A stretch of DNA of 64,000 bases from Gordionus sp. m RMFG-2023 (taxonomy: Eukaryota > Nematomorpha > Gordioida > Chordodea > Parachordodidae), in the NCBI RefSeq assembly GCF_954871325.1, contig NC_088779.1, forward strand, positions 30,211,752 through 30,275,751. Direction: 5' to 3'. A model generated the notes under the pieces. That model had not been told where the DNA came from, searched no databases, and saw nothing but the letters and a program-made list of their open reading frames with translations. Both the position numbers and the translations under genes were made by a program. Below, piece after piece: positions 1-11,500 of the stretch. Each line of letters begins with the position of its first letter. The first letter of the stretch is position 1.

Positions 1-69
1 CTAATAACAATTCACAGTCCAATCAGATTCACTTACTTTTTTTTCTATTAACATTTATATATTTATGGT

Positions 70-400
70 TCTTCTGTTGTTGATTTAAAAACACGATATG
101 ATGGAATGATTTCCCTGAGGGTCCTAACATTTGTGTCATGTCATTCTGTTTTGCATAATCATCTACCTTGAAGAAGTAGAAGATGTATAGTGACCCATAC
201 AAGCCAAAGTAATCCATTGTAATGACTCTTAAAAAAATGATTAAAAAATTAATCTGTATTCATAGTGACCACTAGGGCGAAATAGTTTAAAACGATTCGT
301 AAAAAAATATGTTCGTTTTTTTTAAAAATACTTCCCATCCCCTGGAACTTGTTCCAAAGGAATTTTTAGCTTAGAAAATGCTAAATTCAAACACTAAGGG
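70..400. repeat. Dispersed repeat, copy A
   Basis: This segment reappears in the same orientation at about 5797-6120. Shared landmarks in order are a GTTGATT..AAAACA..GATAT start, TTTTGCATAATC, AGAAGATGTAT, AAAGTAATCCATT, ATTCATAGTGA, CCATCCCCTGGAACTTGT and CTAAGG. The copies differ by many substitutions and small indels, so the family is old. No coding capacity or clear terminal repeats were seen. Confidence 0.75.
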
Positions 401-1934
401 TTTTTTTTTTGTCTTTTAGAATAAGAAATTCAAAAAAAAATATTCATATCTTAAAACATTTTATTTTGTGTTGAATTAACATTTCTGATATATTTTTTAA
501 TAGTAGATATTCTGAATTTTATAAAAAAAATATCTCTTTCTTTCTTTCTTTCTTTGAAGGAAGGAAGTACGTTTATCATGCGAAGTATCTGATGCCATTT
601 TTCTCACATTTCAATGGTTGCACAGGGTTTATCATTATAAGTTATTATCATTATTACCTACAAATTTCTTTTAAGATACTTTTAAACGCGTTAAGCCATA
701 ACCCTCCCTGTCAATCAACGCGCCTTTCGTAACTCCTCCACAATGTAGGCTTCCAGATTTTTTTTAATGTGACTTCGTAATTAATATCAATGTGCGCATG
801 CCCAAGAACGTTTACGGTGTTCCGCGTCATAACCCGTTAATTTGATGCGAGAATTTCTTCATATTTTTGATACCTCTACTTTGTTTAGCTACAAAATGAG
901 GTATGATTGGGTATCTCGTCACCTGTCTCCGCGCATCGTCGTCGCTATATCGTTGAGTTTAAGTCATCACCTCATAAGCGTTTTATTCTTTTTGTCATCG
1001 AGACCTTCACTCAAATTATTTATGCTTATCATAATCTTTGTTTATGTCGTAACTTTTGTCATTTTCTAGTTCTTCGAAATTAATGGTGTTCTAGCCGTAT
1101 GCCTCTTGTTGTTTTATATTTCTGTGGGCATTGTAGTTATTCTTATGTGCATAGTTTGTCACTGTTATTGAATCACAGGTTCGACACAATATGATAGTTG
1201 TTTTCGACTGGCATATGCTGGTCTGTTGTTATTGTTATAAAATTATCATTTTTATAATAATTGATTTGGTCTTAAGTTTGTCTTTTTGTTGTTATTAAAA
1301 ATTTTTGCTATAATAATTGCTTCGACCATCATAAATTTGTCCATTATTTATTAATTATTATTAAATTTTTCCATAGCTAAATGTTGATTGAAATTTTCAT
1401 AATTTATTTTGTGCCTTAGATGATCATTATTTTTTTTGTTATTAACACCAATCAACAATACAATACTTTTATATTGTTGAAATTATTAGATATAATTTTA
1501 AATATACAAAGAGGAGAAGGTTTTATTTAAGTTAATTGTGAAGATGTAAAAGATAATTAAGTCGCAGGAAATCGATAACGAGAAAACGGTTAAATCAAAT
1601 AGATATTTCTAAGATTAATATCATATTTTTAATCCCTTGGAAAAAGCATTTGAGTTCTGAACATAATGACGAATAACGAATGCCGATGGGTATCAAGTTT
1701 AGGAGGTTCGGATAAAAAAAAACATAGTTATGGCGGGTTATTTTAAATAATATATGGAACATAATTGTTAAATCGACGACTGAAATAATATTATCAAAAT
1801 CCGTTAGCTTACCGTTATAACCGTTTTAAAGAGATTTTTAATTTGACAGTTTCGGGGTGACCTAAAATAATAAACTAAATTCATTTAAAAAATAATTCTT
1901 AATTTAATTTATACCTTTTAAATGTATTCACTAG
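401..1934. other. AT-rich stretch without recognised gene
   Basis: The stretch holds homopolymer runs and a short CTTT microsatellite near 537-556. An open frame of about 75 codons near 842-1069 is hydrophobic, matches no family I know and lacks splice support. I see no gene here. Confidence 0.5.
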
Positions 1935-2350
1935 TGATCTGCATCGGGCCTAATTTTCCGAACCCAAAATTTTTTAAAAAAGTTTTATCCGGCCCAAAAC
2001 CGATTTTTTTAAAAACCGGCCCGGCCCGAAACCAATTTTTTTTTAAAAACCGGCCCGGTACGAATTTATTTAAATATAGAAATTAATTTTTTTTTTTATA
2101 ATTACTCAAAATAACGGTATATATTATATGGCTTCCAATTTCTATAAATAAAATAAAAATAATTTTTATTTCACAATAAAAAATTCAACATTTAAAATAG
2201 ATAAAATCTAGATATATTTTAATTTTAAGGCGTAACCCTACCTGGCCCGAATTTTTAAAAAAAAATATCAGGCCCGATCCAGCTCGAACCCGGTTTTTTT
2301 AAAAAAAACCGGCCCGGCCCGAAACTCGTTTGGTCAGGGTACGGGTCGAG
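1935..2350. repeat. Inverted-repeat element with CCGGCCCG islands
   Basis: Both ends carry stacked GGCCCGA / AAACCGGCCCGGCCCGAA blocks separated by A/T runs, around an AT-rich centre. The outer ends AGTGATCTGCATCGGGC (left) and, read inward from the right, AGAGATCTTCAAAAG are imperfect inverted matches, so this is probably a degraded non-autonomous DNA transposon. Similar CCGG-rich blocks occur near 19046-19165, 46930-47065 and 57460-57500. Confidence 0.5.
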
Positions 2351-2722
2351 CCTACTTTTGAAGATCTCTTTAATATACACATTATTCAGCTATAAATTTT
2401 TTTTAAAAAAAAATTGTAACTTTTTGCATCTCAATTATATTAAGTGTGTTGATTTAATTTTATTTATATAGAACCTTGAAAAAATTTATATTTAAAAAAA
2501 AATTATATTTTTAAAGATATATAGATTATGCCTAAAGGATAAACCCTTAAATATAATTTCGAATGAGAAATAAGTGACAGATAAACTTGTTTATTTAAAA
2601 TAACGGCAAAATATTGATAATAAATAACTTCAAAAAACTTTTAATTTTTTTTAAAAAAAATTCTTTCTAAATCATACTTTTTTTTTCTTCAAATTAACTT
2701 GTAATATTTTTTCTTAAAAGCT

Positions 2723-4333
2723 ATGGCTATCATCGGGTCAACTTTAATTATTCTATTTTTGGTTAGCTTTCAAAACCTCGTTATACTAAACGGACAAGAG
2801 GTTACAAACATTTTGGTGTTATCTAAATTATATTATTTTTTTTTACTTAATATATTTTTGTAAACAACTATGATTTTGTGTATTTTTTTTTAAACTTCTA
2901 ACCCGGTCGTAATTAATTCTGACAATATTAAAGTTTTGTTAATAGGAAATTTTTCGTATTCTAAAAAATCTTTTTTTTAGCCACTATTTTTTTAAAATTA
3001 ATAAATTTTTAGGCAAAAAAATTGTAATATATATATAAATTCATATACTTATTACGCGGCTTATCGCGCGTTTTTATTACACGTTATAACTTAATAAAGT
3101 TTGCCGCCGAGGGTAGGGGTACAATCGTGCCCGCTCCGAATTTTAACGCTCAAGCAGACGCGAAAGTATTGCGGAGCGCGCTTAAAGGAGGCGGTAAGTG
3201 ATATAATAATTATGATCTGTTTTTTATTGAATAATAACTTATATTAACTGGTGTCGTTAAATCACCTGACTTTGATCATCTCTACTGTGGCTTAGTCGAG
3301 CTTTTAGCCTAAAAAATTGAATTGTGCCACGAGTCTCAACCGGAAGATCGATTCGAATATTTCGGATATCCAACATGGCTACGCCGTTTTATAGCTGACT
3401 AAAGTTAGGTAATTTAACGGCACCGATATTATTAACCTGCAGAGTTGTTAAAAGATACTTTTTAAATGAATCTAGATACAGATACATTGTCTTAATATCT
3501 ATATACAGATATTTTAATCAAAAATCTATCTAGATACAGATACCACATTTTTATATAGATACTGGATCTAGATACCTGTATCTAGATCCTTTAACAACTC
3601 TGTTAACCTGTTAACAAATCGAATTTTGCATCATTTCTAAACTCCTATCTATTCTTGCTTCGTTGTTCTTTACGTCTTAAAAATTACTGCGCAAAGAATT
3701 GGTGTTGTTAAACGGCCCAGCCCCATTTAAGCCCTATTATTTATTTATTTATTTTTATAAACGGCTGACTCAATATCTTATCCAGAAAAATAATTCGCTT
3801 CAAGCCCCCTGAAGATTTTGTTCATAGGTGGCACTGGAAAGAAGTACCTTAAAGATTTGTATAAATATATAGCGGGGTTAAAAGGTCGGGTTAAACCGAA
3901 CCGAGCATTACACCACCCGAAAGACCATCTGGTTCTAGTTTTTTTTATTTCACATAGGTCTAGACATCTATTAGCCGAATCCCGAGGCTTATACAATATT
4001 TTTCTAGGCTAAAATATCGAGTTAGCCATTTTTTAAATTTCAGACTTCCAGTATTTTTTCCCTAGTCAATGTTTTGTTAAAGATTACTTCCATCCTTCAT
4101 TATTGATGCAACTTAAAAAAAATTGAATAGGTACGAAAGATAAAAGAGTGATAGGTATCGTAGCCGGAAGGAGCAATGCTCAAAGACAGCAAATCAGGGA
4201 AGCTTACAGACAGCAATACACAAAACTTTTGATTAGTAATGTAAAAAACAAATAAAAAACAAAGAAAACTCCTGTTTTTATTATAACATTTTTTAAAAAA
4301 AGTAAGGGGGAGAGGGGGCAGTGAAAAAAATGC

Positions 4334-4408
<75 letters not shown>

Positions 4409-5395
4409 TCCTTTCCTTTCCTTATCCTACTCCATTTTTAAAACACTTAAGATTTGAATTGAAAGAAATGAACTAGATTATTTTTTTTTTATAAAACTTT
4501 AAAACGATTGAGTTAAAAACATGATATTGAAAAGTTTTTTCTGTCAACAAAATATTGATATACATATGATGATTGGGAGGTTATTATAAAAAACAATTTG
4601 TAATAACATTATTGGTAAATCATATCTTCCAATAGGATTGCATGCGCATATTAAACCCAATAGAATAATTTACTATTCCTATTCATAAAAAACAAATAAT
4701 AGAAATCTAATATTCTTATTTGATTGGATAATAATTTACAAGAATTGAGCCCTATATTACGTTAAAAAAACAGGGAAAAAAACAAATCACTCCCCCCCCC
4801 CATGAGACTTTTAATCCCAGTTATTGCTTAAATCGTTTAATGATATTATACTATTTTTGTAGAGGGATTTACTCAAAGATATCAAAGGGGATACCTCAGG
4901 CAATTACGAAAAGTTATTGGTAGCCTTAATGACTCCAACTGCCCAATATAACGCGAAATTAGGTGAGAATACATATAAAATTCTATACTTAACTTTATGT
5001 TTTTTTGTTTGTTTATATATATGAAGGATTCAAAGTCACAGGAAATCCAGCCACCTATTTTGCTAAAAGATTGCGGAAGGATATGAGAGTTACAACAATC
5101 TCCATTTAAATCTTATATTTATTTATTTATTTATTATTATAGGGATTAGGAACGAAAGATAATGATTTAATCAAAATCATAACGTCTCGATCGGAGATTG
5201 ACTTGGAAGACATTAAAAGAGAATATAACAAGCTATACAAAAAGAGCTTGGAGGCAGCTGTCAGGGTATAATCATAAACTTTGACACTTTAAAATAATTA
5301 TATGGATTTTGTTTTATAAAAAAATCCAGGGTGACGTAACGGGGCATTATCAAGATCTGTTGGTAGCTATCATCAGAGGAAATCGAAGATCATAA
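2723..5395 (+). CDS. Secreted two-repeat annexin, 7 exons, 210 aa
   Basis: This is a calcium-dependent phospholipid-binding protein of the annexin family. Exons are 2723-2800, 3100-3193, 4131-4240, 4863-4962, 5027-5088, 5143-5265 and 5330-5395; all junctions are GT-AG and in phase, and the total is 633 nt including the stop. Residues 1-24 form a signal peptide (hydrophobic core IILFLVSF), which annexins normally lack. Residues 35-127 match repeat 1 ([51 protein letters not shown]). Residues 134-210 match repeat 4 ([12 protein letters not shown] at 149-152, [12 protein letters not shown]191). GLGT to D191 has the canonical 39-residue spacing of a type II calcium site. In repeat 1 the spacing is 45 because of a 6-residue insert at the exon 3/4 junction. 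Repeats 2 and 3 are absent, and intron 4 is only 64 bp, so they are not hidden there. The exon 1 donor (GAG/gttaca) is weak; an alternative 15 nt downstream keeps the frame. It could be a recent pseudogene, but no break is visible. Confidence 0.85.
3249..3425. mobile_element. MITE with GGTGTCGTTAAAT ends, in annexin intron 2
   Basis: The left end TGGTGTCGTTAAATCACCTGACT is matched by an inverted right end AAAGTTAGGTAATTTAACGGCACC (15-20 nt). Internal landmarks are TTTTAGCCTAAAAAATTGAAT and GATCGATTCGAATATT. Diverged copies lie at about 5587-5740 (same strand) and 7161-7237 (opposite strand, partial). ATATTA flanks both sides, a possible 6-bp target duplication. Confidence 0.6.
3440..3602. mobile_element. 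hAT-type MITE, CAGAGTTGTTAAA family, copy 1
   Basis: The 163-bp element has inverted ends CAGAGTTGTTAAAAGATAC and GATCCTTTAACAACTCTG and is flanked by a perfect 8-bp duplication TTAACCTG (3432-3439 and 3603-3610). The interior is built from repeated CTAGATACAGATA words in both orientations. The 8-bp duplication and CAG..CTG ends are typical of hAT. It sits in annexin intron 2. Confidence 0.85.
3701..4036. mobile_element. Non-autonomous element, GTTGTTAAACGGC family
   Basis: It shares ordered landmarks with 13187-13380 and 42807-43270: GTGTTGTTAA(A/C)CGGC, AACGGCTGACTCAATATCTTATCCAGAAAAA, CTGAAGATTTTGTTCATAG, GGTCTAGACATCTATTAGCC, and a GGCTAAAATATCGAGTTAGCC end that mirrors the start. An unrelated block of about 90 bp (GGGTTAAACCGAACCGAGC) interrupts this copy. 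Weaker relatives lie near 12665-12830, 18070-18240, 43850-44060 and 55670-55815. Confidence 0.6.
4334..4422. repeat. (CTTT)n microsatellite
   Basis: About 20 tandem CTTT units grade into CCTTT units at the right end. The repeat lies in annexin intron 3. Confidence 0.95.
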
Positions 5396-5586
5396 TACCA
5401 TCGGATTTTACTATCAAATCCCATATTATATACATATATAAATTATATTTGTTCTTAGAAAAAACACTTAAATTACATTTGTGAAACGCTAGTTTTATTC
5501 TAAAAATTTTTTGTCAATTATGGTTACCCTTTCTTATCGATCCTAATTTTTCATTTAAAATAATCTTATCTAAATAAAATAACTAG

Positions 5587-5740
5587 CCTTGTTAAATTAG
5601 CTAACCTTGACTATTTCAATTGCAGATTAATCAAACTTTTATACCCTTAAAAAATTGAATTAAGCCACTAAGTTGAGTTTTAACTTGTAGATTGATTCGA
5701 ATATTCTTGGTTAGAAACATGACCACGCTGTAACAATTTA
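5587..5740. repeat. Diverged copy of the GGTGTCGTTAAAT MITE
   Basis: It matches 3249-3425 in the order CCTTGTTAAATTAGCTAACC, TTTTATACCCTTAAAAAATTGAATTAAGCCAC, GATTGATTCGAATATTC and GCTGTAACAATTTAC. It lies 190 bp downstream of the annexin stop codon. Confidence 0.5.
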
Positions 5741-5796
5741 CAACATTTCTATATTTATAAGTTGAAAATCCTTTCTTTTTTTAAAATAAAATAAAT

Positions 5797-6120
5797 TCTC
5801 TTGTTGATTGAAAAACATGATATTTTGGGTATGATTGTTCCCCGAGGTTCTAATATTTGTTCAGTTTTTGCATAATCTTCTATTTTGAAGAATTAGAAGA
5901 TGTATCATGATCCATATTCCCAGGCAAAAGTAATCCATTTATAATGATTTACTCTAAAATGATTAAAGAGATTAATCAAGAAATTCATAGTGATAGCTAG
6001 GGCCAAATAATTTTATCGGATCGTTTTAAATGAACTATTAAAATACTACCATCCCCTGGAACTTGTGTTCAAAGAGTCCTTGGCTTAAAAAATGCTCTAT
6101 TAAAGGACTAAGGAATTTTG
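5797..6120. repeat. Dispersed repeat, copy B
   Basis: Same orientation and landmark order as 70-400; the pair brackets the annexin gene. The distance and divergence argue for independent insertions rather than one composite element. Confidence 0.7.
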
Positions 6121-6798
6121 TTATTTAGCATTTATTGTCGTCTCGTCAGTTTTTCACATTTTGATTTAAAATTGTTAATCATGTTCTCTGATAAGGGTTA
6201 AAATAATGATCATATTTTAGAAGAATTTGTTAAATGATACACTTTCAAAAAATGTATCGTCGATGCCGATACAAATTCTGAATTGAGCTGATGATACAGT
6301 TACAAATATATTTTTCTCGATTGAACATAGAAACCGATATCATCCATTTCAGTATAATTTTTTTAAAATATTAATTAAGAAATACATTAACATATATCCA
6401 CAATTTCAATTTGTAATAAATACAAAATAACATTATTACTAGTAAATCAACTTATTAACAATATTATATGATTCAAATCTTTGTAGGAAAGAAATTCAAA
6501 GGTAACATAAAATCGATATTCTAGAATATTCTAGAATTATGATAATTATATATAATTTTTGGAATCTTTTTTTTGATTAAGACTATCTAACACAAGTATA
6601 CTGGTGAATTTTCAGTTTTAAATGATGTTGGACAAGCACGTTTTGACCAATTTCTATGCACAGATTTCAATTTTTAATCAACCAAAGAAGGACTAGGGTT
6701 CCACTATCCAAAATCTGGCAGATATTTTAAAAAACACATGGAGATTTATCAAAATTGGGTACTATACACTCTCTCCTGGAAACTTTCTGGCAAAAAAA

Positions 6799-7170
6799 CC
6801 TTCAGAAATACGAAAATTTTTACACTCATAATTCATTCTGAGATATCATTTAGAATCTAAGAAACAGGTTTCTGAAATAGTGTATTTATATATATATCTG
6901 TTTAATTCTTTTAATCCCATTCTAAAAATTATGATAGAAACTTCCAGTTTAAACTCTGCTCGCTCTTGGACTTAACTTAGAGACTCGAAACCTTCAGAAA
7001 TACGAAAATTTTTACATTCACAATTCATTCTGAGATATCATTTAGAAATCTAAGAAACAGGTTTCTGAAATAGAGTATATATATAATATATCTGATAGAA
7101 TCCTTTAAATCCCAGTTCTGAACATCATGCTCGAACCTCCAGGTTGTACTTTACTTAGAGGCTCAATTCA
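6799..7170. repeat. Tandem duplication, period 192 bp
   Basis: CCTTCAGAAATACGAAAATT starts both units (6799 and 6991). The units share TTCATTCTGAGATATCATTTAGAA and AAGAAACAGGTTTCTGAAATAG and diverge in their second halves. Confidence 0.85.
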
Positions 7171-7237
7171 ATTTTGTAGGCTAAAAGTTTGATTTAATCC
7201 ACAATTGAAGATGGTCAGAGTTAGGTAATTTAACAAC
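7161..7237. repeat. Inverted partial copy of the GGTGTCGTTAAAT MITE
   Basis: CTCAATTCAATTTTGTAGGCTAAAAG through CAGAGTTAGGTAATTTAACAAC corresponds to one end of the element at 3249-3425 in reverse orientation. Confidence 0.45.
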
Positions 7238-8117
7238 AATGATAGCTTTATCATTTAAAATTAAAAAACAAATATAACTTTTACAGCGTGTACGCCTTCC
7301 GCATCGCCCCAAAAATATTTAACTAATAGCTTCTTCTTATCAAAACGTTTCGAAAATGTAATACATTTAGCACCCAGTAAAAAAATAGTTTGGGACATGG
7401 AGTGCCAATTTTCTTTATTCCAACATTTTGGAAAACGTTAAACTCATAAACCAACTTTATTTCAGGATTATTTTAAAAAAAGGTTTTCGAGTCGTAATAA
7501 AACAGTTTTGAAAAAAAAAAATTACCTTAGGAACATGGGAATAGTTTAAATTTTATAAAGATGAGACCACTATTTAAAACAAAAAAAACGCCCACAAGTC
7601 CGTGGCGTGGCCAATCTGTCCCCCTGAACGATTATAACTCAATTAGCATAATAAAGCTAAGACCATGTAATTTAATACAAGTTATAGTATATATATATAG
7701 CAAAGTTAGAAAAACAAATAATATCCAATTATTAATCAAGAAATTATGATTATCAATGCATGAAATTGGACAATAAATATCTAAATATTTCAAATTATAA
7801 ATTTATTACCATTCCTGGCCTGTTAATTTTTTTAAAATATTGCGCTGTTTTTGATCTCAATGCATTTGGCATGTAGAATTGTTTTAAAATCTATAAGATT
7901 AAGGAAACAGAAGGGGGGGGTAGGATTGGACACCTTTCGTTTAAACCTAAATAAATTTAATAAAATTAAATTAATTTTTAATCACTAATTTAAAATAGTT
8001 AATATATATTTTCTTGGCCCAACCATGCCTTCATACTCTAGGTATACGTTGGTCCAACAATAAATGATAGTTTTTAGTTTTTAAAAAAAACCACAAAATT
8101 GTTTTATATCTATTTAC

Positions 8118-8247
8118 ATTTATATTTAAATATTTTCTAATCGTATATTTTGTATTAAAGGGAATTGTTTTATAAAAAGTGTATTTATATTTAAATATTT
8201 TCTAATCGTATATTTTGTATTAAAGGGAATTGTTTTATAAAAAGTGT
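8118..8247. repeat. Recent tandem duplication, 2 x 65 bp
   Basis: The units 8118-8182 and 8183-8247 appear identical by eye (ATTTATATTTAAATATTTTC to TTTATAAAAAGTGT), indicating a very recent duplication. Confidence 0.9.
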
Positions 8248-8341
8248 TTTTTAAACTTTCATATATCATATCAATTTTATTATTTTTGTTCATATTTTAA
8301 CGCCATCTTAATTTCATCGTGATACGATAATATTTTCATTC

Positions 8342-8578
8342 CCAACAACAGTTTTAGCAGATACATGTCAAATGAATCTAGATACAGATAATCGTCAATA
8401 GCTCAGGTACGTAAAATATTTTTAACTCTAAATATATACATTTGTTAAAAGATACTTTTCAAATGGATCTAGATACAGATACATCGTCTAAAATAATATC
8501 TAGATACACATATTTTAATCAAAAATCTATCTAGATATAGATACCACATTTTTGTATCTAGATCCTTTAACAACTCTG
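8342..8578. mobile_element. hAT-type MITE, CAGAGTTGTTAAA family, degraded copy 2
   Basis: The right end GATCCTTTAACAACTCTG is intact, while the left end (near 8443, TTGTTAAAAGATAC) has lost its first bases. The interior CTAGATACAGATACATCGTCTAAAATAATATC is shared with the copy at 13772. A second fragment of the same family (AATGAATCTAGATACAGATA) lies at about 8355-8398. Confidence 0.7.
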
Positions 8579-11500
8579 CATCTAACATGTTATTATATTA
8601 TTAGATTTGATCTTCTTATCCTAATAAAGCGATATATTAAACACCGCTGAATATGTATTTCATGATTTTGAGAGATTCGAAAAGCTTATAAGCACCAAAG
8701 ATATCGCTACTTTCAATTTTATTCTAAAGGGATTTATCAGATTATGCGTTGAACTGAGATTGAAACAGGTTGTATAACAGTTTTTTACCATCTCCTGTGC
8801 TTATATATCTCTTTAAATTTTTTTTAGCAAACTAAAATAGTTCACATGGTATTATATCACTAGTTAAATAAATTAAGGTCATGACTTTTATTAGATTAAG
8901 AACCCCTAGATAGAAATACTGAATGTAGCTTCTCTCTCGACAGGTATTTGTGAGTCATTTTTTTATTAAATAGTTTAACTATAACTTCTTTAAAAGATAC
9001 CCAAAATGGCTATCTTATTGAGATATATTATCGTAAAAAAATAAAAAATCAAAGTTATCACCCATTTTATTAAGTTGATCTTTAAAAGTCACGATAACTA
9101 TAATATGTTAATGTATAGCCTATTTGAAAGGGATAATTTCAATTAATAAAATTGCTTTCCGGAAAAATAATAGTTTCAAATTAACTTTACCGTTATACGT
9201 ATATAATAATATAACTATGACCTAAAACATTAATGTAGCATTCAATTAACACTACATGATGATAAACAATAATTAATGAAATATTACAGAATTTACATTA
9301 CAGTTTGATTTATTTCTTATTTTTGACGAAATTCAAGTTTGATTAAGTAGGATGGTGGTACTGGTGACAAACCCAGGCTACTGTGAAACTACCGTATCTG
9401 GTTCAACCTTATTTCAATACATTCTGAGGAATACCATTATGACAACATTAGTCATATGTTGGAACACCTACACCCATCAGATTCAAACTCAGTTCAATAA
9501 CTTTAATTTAAGTTGTTCTTTAAAAATGCAAGACAACTTTTCAGGGATGTCACTAGCCTTTACGATCTCAAGGGGGGGGGCTCAACTAAAAAAAATTTAT
9601 GGGCGGGGGGGGGGGGCGAAGCCTCCATAACCTTTGCCGGCTTTCGGCCCGAGCTTTATTGAATATATTATACTTTTTAAATTGAAATTCGCAAACTCTG
9701 ATAATTCTGAATTTCATATTTTTTCAAGGTATACAAATTATCAAAGTAAAACAATACACGACATTTCTAAAGATAAAAATTTTAATACAGAATAATTAAC
9801 AATTTATTACAATATCGAATAGTTTCGATTGCGGATAATGTAAATTTGCGTCTAAAGCATTACAAGTGATAAAAAAAGTTTAATTAATTCACATATACAC
9901 TGCCTCAATTGATAATGGTTTTTTTAAAACCCACACAAGGCAATATAATTCTTAGCATAAAACTAATATAACGTTGTTTTACCATTTATAGTCAAATGCT
10001 TTATAGAATGGATTAATGAGGAAAAATTTGTGGGCCTTACTCAAATCAATAATTCTTGAAGAAGGGAATTTAAAACGACTGATCCAAATCATAAAACTCT
10101 ATGGTAGTTAAAGCTTCTTCCTAGATGACATGATGGTAGCTAGATAAGTACTCGAGAAAATTATTGTGCGATATTAAATTTCTAAAAGTCTATCCTCAAT
10201 TTTTAATGATATATAAACGATTAGGCCGTTGATTGATCCTTATTAATAATCTAAATTATGCAATCAAATGCTCTCAGCCGTTGTGGTAATAATCTCAAAT
10301 CTCATCATAGCAACACAAATAATAGATGCTGGTTAATTTGCAGTAATAGCCATGACACTCACTGTGTAAACTAATATCAGAATTTATTATGTTGGATAAA
10401 TTGATAAAACAAAAAAACACTAAGAATCTTTAGAAGAAATAATTATGCAAATATATTGTAGCCTTGAGTTATTTACACGGTAAGGATGCCATAATAGAAA
10501 TGGAAAATTTTATAACTATCAGATATGAGGAAAGCAATTGAGACCTTATATATTATTGTCGCAACACCTCTAGTTAGTATATTATATCTTAAAATAAGTG
10601 TGTAATAATACAATATCTATATTAAAGGTAATTATAATTTAACTCAAAAATGTTTTTCAAAGAAGAAAAAAATAGCCTTTCCTAAAACACGTAAAAAAAG
10701 ATATCTTATAATAAGGATTGCCATCCATTGTGGAATGAATAAATAAGATGTTTAATTTTTAATAATTTTTAAAATCAAAATAGATGGCGTTAAAAAATTG
10801 AATGCAAATTGTTACTTATATTTATCATCTAAAACATTGATTAGTAAAGTTTATTAAAGTATTAACTGTAATATATTCCATAACTGTGAAATATGTCTGT
10901 AAAAGTGGCATCACCTAATATTTTATAACGAATTCTATATAATAGAGGATTATCAACAATGAAATTTCTTATACTTGGGACCTTGGAATTTTTAGTAAAA
11001 GACATGGTAATCAGGTTTAAAAATGAATTAGTGATTGTGAACTCGGGTGATTACAATATTAAATTTGTTTTTTTCTTTTTATTAATAAATTATTTTATTT
11101 ATTGAATTTAGGGTTATAAAATATTTTAAATACTAAACTTCAAACTGTTATTACTAAATTAAAAATTAGATGTTATGACTGATATTCCATCTTTAGCATA
11201 GAATTTGATTTGCAAGCTGACATAGTGAAAATATAATTTATACGTATATTAATCTAATCTAATAATTAAAATAGCACTCGTTTAATAAAAATTTAGATAG
11301 TCTTATCAATTTTTACATAATAAAATCAAACCTATATATTATACTTAATAAAAATTTTAAAGAAATCTTTCAGGCAGCTATCAAAAAATATTTTTTAGTT
11401 TAAATAAATATTAGGCCCCCATTAAAAAAATTTGTATTCCATATCAAAATCAACTAAAGATTCAATCCCACCCTCTTCGATTATTTTAAAAAATTTGTAT

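Noticed and set aside
842-1069. 75-codon hydrophobic open frame
   Set aside because: No family resemblance, no splice partner, and hydrophobic frames arise readily in T-rich DNA.
70-6120. The direct repeats at 70-400 and 5797-6120 as LTRs of one element around the annexin
   Set aside because: The copies are strongly diverged, lack TG..CA ends, primer site and polypurine tract, and enclose a host gene.
9352-9630. 92-codon open frame
   Set aside because: It ends in a G-run-derived glycine stretch and shows no domain; likely chance.
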